In this document: positions 58,333 to 64,000 of the stretch, piece after piece
Layout of the letters: the number at the start of each line of letters is the position of its first letter
Position numbering within the stretch: position 1 is the stretch's first letter
From: Streptomyces sp. NBC_00353
GTDB taxonomy: Bacteria; Actinomycetota; Actinomycetes; Streptomycetales; Streptomycetaceae
DNA: 64,000 nucleotides
Direction of reading: 5' to 3'
Assembly (NCBI RefSeq): GCF_036108815.1
Contig: NZ_CP107985.1
Coordinates: 6,321,501-6,385,500, forward strand
Notes under the pieces: generated by a model
The model's database searches: none
Told to the model about the DNA's origin: nothing
The model's input: the letters and a program-made list of their open reading frames with translations, nothing else
Position numbers and translations under genes: made by a program

Positions 58333-59240
58333 GCCGACACCGACACCACATCGAGTCTCCCGAACGGCTCGCGTTGCTACCGGGCAATCTCGCCGCAGCC
58401 TTCCTCACCCATGGGGTACGCGCGGGTCGGGACAGCCTGCCGCAGGTGGCGATTCTTCGGGCCAGCACACCGATCGAGAGCGACTCCGTCCGGTGGAGCG
58501 TCGATCCGGTGCGAGAGCTAGTCGAAGAGGCCATGAGCCGGTTCGATGCGGCGAGGACCGACGCCGATGCTTGGCTGGCGCCCCGATTGCATGCGACCTT
58601 GCGGATGACACGTGGTGAAGCGGCGAACTCCGGTCTCTGGAATTTCCTGGCCTTGGCCGTGGCGCCGGACTACGTCCTGTGGCGACACCTGCCGCTCGGA
58701 GGTTCGGACGGCGGCGAACCCAGGCAGGTCACCGGCGTCAGGTTCGTGGGCCCTCACTACAGCCAGGCCTTCTCCCGGCTGTGGTGGGCCGCCGAGATGT
58801 TCCGCGACGGGGCCGATTACACCTCCGCGGAGATCGCCTGCCGGAATCAGGACATGATCAACACGGCTCTCCGGCTCTCCACCATCGATCACAAGCCCAC
58901 CGCACTGGCCCTGGTGCGGGTCCTCGAGGAGCTGTCACGACAGGGGGCCACGCGACTCGGCGATCGAGTCAACGCACTGTGTACGGCGGTCAACGTGGCC
59001 GGCAGCACGCTCATGTACGAGGTGATCGCTCCGGACGACGTCCCCGATCACTTCGCGCTCGCCGATTGGATCGAAGACGTGGAATCGGCGTCGGCCGTCC
59101 CGTGGGACCGACTCCCCGAAGGACCGGGCGACGGCACCGCCCGGCGCTCTTCCTGCGAGGCCCTTACGCGGATGTTCGAGCGATTCGTCGCAGAGGCGCC
59201 GTTGCGTGACAGGACTCGGGCCGGGGTTGCACAGGACTGA
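58329..59240 (+). CDS. DUF6339-like protein of the GHKL/Z1 locus
   Basis: This 303-aa protein looks like the DUF6339 family, recalled from memory as a companion of Z1/GHKL restriction loci. Landmarks are DADAWLAPRLHATLRMTRGE, SGLWNFLALAVAPDYVLWRH and FSRLWWAAEMFRDGADYTSA. It is soluble and largely helical, with no known catalytic motif. ATG at 58329 overlaps the preceding stop (ATGA). It ends the rightward operon; a hairpin separates it from the convergent methyltransferase gene. Function unknown. Confidence 0.68.
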   Translation: MSRHRHHIESPERLALLPGNLAAAFLTHGVRAGRDSLPQVAILRASTPIESDSVRWSVDPVRELVEEAMSRFDAARTDADAWLAPRLHATLRMTRGEAANSGLWNFLALAVAPDYVLWRHLPLGGSDGGEPRQVTGVRFVGPHYSQAFSRLWWAAEMFRDGADYTSAEIACRNQDMINTALRLSTIDHKPTALALVRVLEELSRQGATRLGDRVNALCTAVNVAGSTLMYEVIAPDDVPDHFALADWIEDVESASAVPWDRLPEGPGDGTARRSSCEALTRMFERFVAEAPLRDRTRAGVAQD

Positions 59241-59291
59241 AGGCCGCTGGGGGACGCGGAGAACTTGGTCGCGGCCCTGTACCAAGTGTGT

Positions 59292-59325
59292 CCGAACGGG
59301 GCCTGTCGCAGCATGCCCCGTTCGG
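59292..59325. terminator. Bidirectional terminator between the convergent operons
   Basis: CCGAACGGGGC (59292-59302) pairs perfectly with GCCCCGTTCGG (59315-59325), 12-base loop, one base before the minus-strand stop. Confidence 0.75.
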
Positions 59326-59326
59326 C

Positions 59327-60568
59327 TCACGCGTCCTCGGTGAGGACCTCATCCGCTGAGGCTCCCGGGTGCTCCGGTTCCCACGCCGCCAATTTGTTGA
59401 TCAAGTCGTCGTCCGGCGGCCCGAGCCGGAGTGCGCTGCTCAGGATGTGCAGAGAGAGGAGCGGCGGAATAGCGTTCCCGATCTGTTGGGCCACATCGGT
59501 GGACCGCCAGGGGTACTTCCTCGGGAACGACTGAAGGAGGCCGGCCTCCTCGAACGTGAGCCGCTCCAACTCCTCGCCGATCTCCTTGTTACCGGATTTG
59601 GTCTCCTTCAGAAGGAAGACCCGGTTACGCCGGACCTTGCCCGTGATCGTTGCCGCAGGTTGGTCGGAAGTGCGACGGCCCCGGTTCTTGGGGTCGCCTC
59701 CCGATCCGTAGTTGGAGACCACCTCGAAGTCGCGTGGGCGCTCAGTGAGTACGTCCTGCATGGCGACCCAGGGCTTGACCGGCTTTCTCCCCTTTCGAGG
59801 CGCGGAGAACAACAGCCCCTGCCTGTCGTGCTCCGCATCGTTCTGCTCATGGAGGCGAATGGCTCCCTTGCTGTAGCGCTGGTGCGTCGCGCGGGGAAAC
59901 TCCACGGGCCGTCCCACATTCTGCGGATCCCACTGGGCGATCAGCACGGCGCGCCGACGTGTCTGCGGGACGCCGAAGTCCTCGGAGTGGAGAACGTGGG
60001 CGTCGGCGGCGTAGCCGACGCGTCTGAGGAGCTCGGCGTAGTGCTTCCATACCGGCAGAACAGTGGGTACCTGCTCCAGCACAACCACGTCGTAGGGCTT
60101 TCCCCTCCCGAGCTTGGCCTCCATGATCCAGCGCAGCGGCTGGAGTACGAGACCGGTGCGCTCGTCCGACATCTCGTCGGTCTCGGTCTCGACTTCCTTC
60201 CGAGCGGCCTCGAAGGAAGCGAAGTCCTCGTTATCGATCAAACGTGTGGCCAGGCGCTTCACGTCCTCCAGGGCTTCGTGGCCCTTCCGGTTACCGGCCA
60301 CGGAGAAGGACTGACACGGCGGCCCGCCCGTGAGGACATTCGCGTCCTCCACCTGTTGATCGCATGCGCTCAGTACGGCGACGTCCTTCTCTGTAGTGGT
60401 CAGGAGTCCGGCCGCTTTGCGTGTCGCACGCGTCGCGTCGTCCCACTCGATCCCGATGCTCTCCAGCCCCATGATCGTGGCCGCGATGTCGAGGCCACCG
60501 GGTCCTGCGAACAAATCCACGATGCGGAAATGCGCAGGTAGATGCGGTGGGTGGAGTGCATGGGTCAT
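59327..60568 (-). CDS. C5-cytosine DNA methyltransferase (DCM-type), first of two
   Basis: This 413-aa Dcm-type enzyme transfers methyl from AdoMet to cytosine C5. Motif I is IVDLFAGPGGLDIA (residues 16-29), motif IV GGPPCQSFS with the catalytic Cys85, and motif VI is LEQVP, where the usual ENV reads EQV. Motif VIII is GVPQTRRRAVLI; the target part contains SDQPAATITGKVRRN; motif X QIGNAIPPLLS. ATG at 60568 (MTHALHPPH); a TTG at 60601 adds 11 residues. It is the last gene of the leftward Z1-Vsr-Dcm unit, 66 bases after the second methyltransferase. Confidence 0.9.
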   Translation of the reverse strand: MTHALHPPHLPAHFRIVDLFAGPGGLDIAATIMGLESIGIEWDDATRATRKAAGLLTTTEKDVAVLSACDQQVEDANVLTGGPPCQSFSVAGNRKGHEALEDVKRLATRLIDNEDFASFEAARKEVETETDEMSDERTGLVLQPLRWIMEAKLGRGKPYDVVVLEQVPTVLPVWKHYAELLRRVGYAADAHVLHSEDFGVPQTRRRAVLIAQWDPQNVGRPVEFPRATHQRYSKGAIRLHEQNDAEHDRQGLLFSAPRKGRKPVKPWVAMQDVLTERPRDFEVVSNYGSGGDPKNRGRRTSDQPAATITGKVRRNRVFLLKETKSGNKEIGEELERLTFEEAGLLQSFPRKYPWRSTDVAQQIGNAIPPLLSLHILSSALRLGPPDDDLINKLAAWEPEHPGASADEVLTEDA

Positions 60569-60634
60569 GGGGTTGAAGTGTAGCCGGCCAACCAAGATCA
60601 ACTCCCATGGGAGCGAAGGTCGATATGCGGGCGA

Positions 60635-61591
60635 TCAGGTCCGCAACGCGTCCGCGATGGCGCCGCCCAGCACCCTGCCGACCGGTGGCGGTGAAGCGTG
60701 CCCGATTTGCCGGTATCGCGCGGTCTTCCTGCCCGCGAATTGCCACTCACGTGGAAATCCCTGCAGGAGCGCAGCCTGTGAGTCCGTGAGTTTGATCAGG
60801 TCGGGGGAGCCGTGGAGATCGGGCCCCGGGACCTCATCGGCAAGGGCGCCTCCATTGACCCCCATACGCGCCCAAGCCTTCTTCGTCCCTGTCGGTCCCA
60901 GGTCTGCTCCGCCACGATTGTCGGAGCCGCCAACGAGTGTCGGTGCCACGCTGAGCGCCTGAGCCGCCCATGCGTCAGCGCCGAGCCAGCCGCGGGCCGC
61001 CATGGAGCGGCGGAGCGCCTTGCCTACCGACACGTGCTCCTTGACCGTCGGTAGCGGCGGCCGGAAGAGGTCGAAATACCGCTTCTTCAGCGCGACAAGC
61101 ACGCCCTGCTTGCGATCCTGCGGTACGCCGAAGTCGGCCGCGTTCAGGACGAACCAGTGCAGCCGATATCCAAGGTGCTCCAGCTCCTCGCGGATGAATG
61201 TGCGCAAGGGCTCGAATTCCGGAGCCGCTACGAGCCCCGGCACGTTCTCGACGAGGAGGGCGCGCGGTTGGATGGAGTGGGTGAGGAGGACCGCTGCCTC
61301 CAGGAGACGCTGTTCCTGCTCTGTGTCCTCCCTTGCGGCGGTCGCGCTGGACTTCACCCGGGGCGGGCCTGCCGACAGTAGATCGACGTCGTAGGTCCTC
61401 GGGTGCTCGTCCGGAATGAAGTCCAGGAGGTCCATTTCCAGGACGTTCCATGTCGGACGGTTCAGGTGCAGCGTCTCGCAGGCCACCGCCTTGTTGTCCA
61501 ACAGCAGCACCGGGTCGAAGCCCGCCTGCTCCAGGCCGAGAGCCAGCCCGCCCGCGCCCGCGCACACATCCACGAACCGGAGTTCGCTCAC
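60635..61591 (-). CDS. C5-cytosine methyltransferase homologue lacking the catalytic cysteine
   Basis: This 318-aa protein has the Dcm fold: motif I FVDVCAGAGGLALGL, VENVPGLVAAPEF (Glu115 of ENV kept), GVPQDRKQGVLVALK, and a late RQIGHASPPPVGRVLGG. However, motif IV reads LLSAGPPRVKSSATAA: the PCQ site is PRV, with Arg78 where the catalytic Cys should be. The codon is CGG in the sequence as read, and the frame is intact on both sides. The GTG start at 61591 overlaps the Vsr stop (GTGA). It may be inactive in transfer and act as a DNA reader, or partner the other methyltransferase. Confidence 0.88.
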   Translation of the reverse strand: MSELRFVDVCAGAGGLALGLEQAGFDPVLLLDNKAVACETLHLNRPTWNVLEMDLLDFIPDEHPRTYDVDLLSAGPPRVKSSATAAREDTEQEQRLLEAAVLLTHSIQPRALLVENVPGLVAAPEFEPLRTFIREELEHLGYRLHWFVLNAADFGVPQDRKQGVLVALKKRYFDLFRPPLPTVKEHVSVGKALRRSMAARGWLGADAWAAQALSVAPTLVGGSDNRGGADLGPTGTKKAWARMGVNGGALADEVPGPDLHGSPDLIKLTDSQAALLQGFPREWQFAGRKTARYRQIGHASPPPVGRVLGGAIADALRT

Positions 61592-62040
61592 AGGTCCCCA
61601 CCCATTCCTCGAGCCCCTCGATCGAACCGTTCCCGGTCGACCACCTCCGCCACCTGCTTGGCGACCTGTACCGGTGACTGGTGCTCCCAGAAGCGCAGCA
61701 CCGTCCATCCCTCGGCGACCAGATGCGCCGTAGTCTCCGCATCCCGCGTCATGTTCCGATCGAGCTTCTGCCGCCACCACTCCGCGTTGGACTTCGGTTG
61801 CGTGGCGTGTTCGGGGCAGCCGTGCCAGAAGCACCCGTCCAGGAACACAGCCACCTTGGCCCGTGTGAAGGCGATGTCGATCGTCCGTCGGGACATGTGA
61901 GGCACGCGCTCGTTGAGGCGGTAGCGGTAGCCGGACGCGTGCAGCAGCTTCCGGACCGCCACCTCGGGAGCGGTGTCACGGCGTGCCTGGCGGCTCATCC
62001 GGGCGGAGACGCCGGGAGAGGAGGGTTTGGCGGTGCTCAT
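61588..62040 (-). CDS. vsr: Very short patch repair endonuclease (Vsr)
   Basis: This 150-aa nuclease nicks DNA at T:G mismatches left by deamination of 5-methylcytosine. Typical features: ARRDTAPEVAVRKLLHASGY, RTIDIAFTRAKVAVFLDGCF (catalytic Asp) and DGCFWHGCPEHATQPKSNAE (zinc and catalytic His), with WTVLRFWEHQ near the end. ATG at 62040 (MSTAKPSSPGVS) with AGGAAAC upstream; GTG 62043 and TTG 62049 are in-frame alternatives. It lies between the Z1 gene and the methyltransferases, the classic pairing of a cytosine methylase and Vsr. Confidence 0.93.
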   Translation of the reverse strand: MSTAKPSSPGVSARMSRQARRDTAPEVAVRKLLHASGYRYRLNERVPHMSRRTIDIAFTRAKVAVFLDGCFWHGCPEHATQPKSNAEWWRQKLDRNMTRDAETTAHLVAEGWTVLRFWEHQSPVQVAKQVAEVVDRERFDRGARGMGGDL

Positions 62041-62054
62041 CACTGCCAAGTTTC

Positions 62055-64000
62055 CTACGCTCCGGCCCCTTTGCGATCAATGACGGCGAAATTGCTCCTG
62101 CTCGAATCGATGGCGCTGAACCGCACCAGGCTCCTGTGCCCGGCGTCCGACGACCGCGGGGCGACAAGGGAGAAGGCCATGACCACGTCCCCGGGATCTA
62201 TCGCGCCGCCGGAGGAGAGCCGGGGCTCGTCCTCGACCAACGGATAGAGGACCAGGACACCCCGTCGGTCCCGTGCGAGCGATTCGACCAAAGGGTCCTG
62301 GGAGTCGTTCAGGGCGCCGGCCACCCGCAGGGCGACGCCGCGGTGCTTGGGCTCGCTGATCGCACCGAAGAGGTCACCACGGCGCCGCGTACGGCTCGCC
62401 AGCGAGAGCGGACGTGAGCCGAGAATGCTCGCCTCCACCCTGTCTGTCGATGTCTGCTGCGGGACGATCACCAGCCAGTCGTCGATGGTGTTGCCGGCGC
62501 CGCCCGCCGAGACCAGAGATTCCAGGTGGGGCGAGAACTGTGTGGGCGCCGACCACTTCAGATCGCACAGGACCCCGAGCAGCGCGCCGTGGTCGAGCGT
62601 CCCGAGCACGGCTTCGTAGCTGTCGTCCCGGCCGTACTCGACGGAGCAGCACCTCAGCGTGACGGGGGCGGGATCCAGCGCTTCGAGGACAGGGCGCCAG
62701 GCCTCGGCGTTGTGCCGCAGGTCTGCCGCGCTCGTCGGGTAGGCGCTCGGCTCCACCCACTCGCCCGGTGACCGGATTTCCACCAGCTCCGCGTTGAACA
62801 TCTTGTTGCGGGCGGATGGCTTGATCCAGGACAGGTGCTGGGAGACCAGCGGCGGGATCTGGGCCGGGGTGACCTGGGGCTTGCCGTCCACCAGGGCGGC
62901 GTACCGGGTGAGTTGGGCGCGGAATGTTTCCTCGTCGCGGCAGATGGCTTCGAAGGCCTCGTACAGGTCGACCGTGTTCGACTTGCCCAGGGGCTCCTCG
63001 CGGCCGATGTAGAGGCGGACCAGGTCGCGGTAGCCGGGGCGGAAGCCGAACCAGCGGCCCATCTGCATCAGGGTGTCGGCCTGCTGGGTCTTGCGGCGGT
63101 AGTACGTCACCGTCAGGCCCTCGACCGTGAAGCCGCGGGAGAGCTTGGTACCGCCGACCAGGATCTTCCACACGTTCGGGGTGCGGTCGAAGTCGAGGTC
63201 GGGCTGGGCGTAGTCGCGTTCGGTGTCGCCGTTGACGACGATCACCGGTGTACCGCCGGAGTTGATCAGCTGACGGGCCCGGAAGACGTGTTGCCTCAGG
63301 TCCTCGTACGAGGTGGGGGTGGGCAGGTCGTCGTCGGCGAAGCGCTGGAAGTCGGAGGCCAGCAGGGCCGAGAGGCGGTCGTGACCCTCCTGGCTGGTGT
63401 ACGCCGCCTCGTGCCACAGGGAGCTGATCCGCAGGGCGAGGGACGCGTGTTCGGCCATGCGTACGGACTCATGGACAAGCATCGTGTGGTGGCGGAACGG
63501 GCCGTCGGGGACGCCGTTGGCCGCGCGGTACAGCTTCAGGGCTCCGGTGAGGAGGAAGGCGTCGAGGGCTTCCTGGAGGCGGTCGCCCGTGTCCTCGTAG
63601 ATGCCGCGGATGTGGGATTCCTCGGCCGTGCCGGTGGCGGAGTCGTCGGTCCGGTCCAGGTCGTGGAAGTCCTGCACGCCCATGTAGCCGGTCGGGCGGG
63701 GCAGTGAGATCAGGAAGTCGCGCGGGAAGATGTCCTCGCCGTCGCCCGGGTCGACGAAGACGTTGGCGAAGGGCGTCGCCGTGTAGCCGACGTACTGGGC
63801 GCGGGGGAGGAGGCCGAGCAGCTGGGAGATCTGGCTGTTGATGGCCGTACGGGCGACCTTGCCCTCCTCCCACTTCTTCGGGTCCGTGGTGTTGACCGAA
63901 GCCTGGTCGGACTCGTCGTCGATGATCAGCGCGGGTATCTCGGAGAGGAGCGGGCCGATCTTCTTCAGGTCCTTGATGAGCTTGGCCAGCACCGACTTGT
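62055..64000 (-). CDS. Z1-domain protein (5' end outside window)
   Basis: The C-terminal about 648 residues of a Z1-domain (PF10593) protein are visible and the frame is open to the window edge. Helicase-like motifs are present: IPALIIDDESDQASVNT, QYVGYTATPFANVFVDPG, then LVGGTKLSRGFTVEGLTVTY and ADTLMQMGRWFGFRPGYRDL. The Z1 family is a derived SF2-like motor paired with GHKL ATPases in restriction-type loci. The stop is 14 bases before the Vsr start, so it heads the leftward operon as seen here. Partners beyond the window edge are expected, for example a PD-(D/E)XK nuclease gene. Confidence 0.88.
   Translation of the reverse strand, partial: KSVLAKLIKDLKKIGPLLSEIPALIIDDESDQASVNTTDPKKWEEGKVARTAINSQISQLLGLLPRAQYVGYTATPFANVFVDPGDGEDIFPRDFLISLPRPTGYMGVQDFHDLDRTDDSATGTAEESHIRGIYEDTGDRLQEALDAFLLTGALKLYRAANGVPDGPFRHHTMLVHESVRMAEHASLALRISSLWHEAAYTSQEGHDRLSALLASDFQRFADDDLPTPTSYEDLRQHVFRARQLINSGGTPVIVVNGDTERDYAQPDLDFDRTPNVWKILVGGTKLSRGFTVEGLTVTYYRRKTQQADTLMQMGRWFGFRPGYRDLVRLYIGREEPLGKSNTVDLYEAFEAICRDEETFRAQLTRYAALVDGKPQVTPAQIPPLVSQHLSWIKPSARNKMFNAELVEIRSPGEWVEPSAYPTSAADLRHNAEAWRPVLEALDPAPVTLRCCSVEYGRDDSYEAVLGTLDHGALLGVLCDLKWSAPTQFSPHLESLVSAGGAGNTIDDWLVIVPQQTSTDRVEASILGSRPLSLASRTRRRGDLFGAISEPKHRGVALRVAGALNDSQDPLVESLARDRRGVLVLYPLVEDEPRLSSGGAIDPGDVVMAFSLVAPRSSDAGHRSLVRFSAIDSSRSNFAVIDRKGAGA

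Noticed and set aside
42636..64000. CRISPR array, integrase or transposase marking the defence island
   Set aside because: None of these was seen; the island boundary rests on gene content only.

Overview
The window looks like a piece of a Streptomyces chromosome. It is very GC-rich, uses GTG and TTG starts, has DasR-type and CebR-type operators, and carries the gene run nagE2-nagE1-nagF-rph-rdgB next to cysM, cysO and clpS that is familiar from the Streptomyces core. No species can be named from the sequence alone. Most of 1-42.5 kb is ordinary core or semi-core gene content. From 42.6 kb to the right edge lies a dense defence island whose codon choice looks more relaxed than that of its neighbours.

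1-8.7 kb: the 3' end of an M6 (immune inhibitor A) protease, a small conserved protein, NAD salvage (pncA, pncB), then clpS, a DUF2017 gene, an amino acid permease and a cysteine module. That module is a JAMM peptidase (mec), a putative Cys-attenuator leader peptide, the sulfur carrier cysO and the sulfhydrylase cysM. 8.8-16.8 kb: a membrane-anchored MazF/PemK-like protein, an MBL hydrolase, the N-acetylglucosamine PTS (nagE2, nagE1, nagF) with three DasR sites, rph, a lipoprotein, rdgB, tRNA-Leu(UAG) and an HNH protein with four internal repeats.

17-29.8 kb: an MHS-family transporter, Bcp peroxiredoxin, a DUF3618 protein, a second GroES-like protein, a guanidine-III riboswitch candidate driving a Gdx/SugE-type SMR exporter, a class A penicillin-binding protein, a three-gene ABC-2 exporter, a DUF1707 protein, an SGNH hydrolase and a DUF445 membrane protein. 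29.8-42.5 kb: an MFS-TetR operon behind a large inverted repeat, lipoproteins, an NmrA-like reductase, a cupin, malic enzyme, several unknown proteins and a secreted GH5 beta-mannanase with a CebR-type box and a TTA (bldA) codon.

42.6-64 kb: three transcription units that look like one composite defence locus. (a) A leftward, translationally coupled operon encodes a 1599-aa protein with an N-terminal sacsin/Hsp90-like GHKL ATPase and a C-terminal SF2 helicase, then a UvrD-like SF1 helicase, a DrmA-like helicase and a DrmB-like DUF1998 protein. (b) A divergent rightward operon encodes an HTH-XRE domain fused to a MutL/MORC-like GHKL ATPase, an unrecognised 325-aa protein and a DUF6339-like protein. 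(c) A convergent leftward operon encodes a Z1-domain protein (running off the window), a Vsr endonuclease and two C5-cytosine methyltransferases. One of these has lost its catalytic cysteine and the other has an altered ENV motif. Parts b and c resemble the known MutL/MORC-ATPase plus Z1 plus Vsr plus Dcm restriction neighbourhoods. Part a resembles DISARM but lacks DrmC and has two extra ATP-driven proteins. The combination is the best candidate for an undescribed system here.
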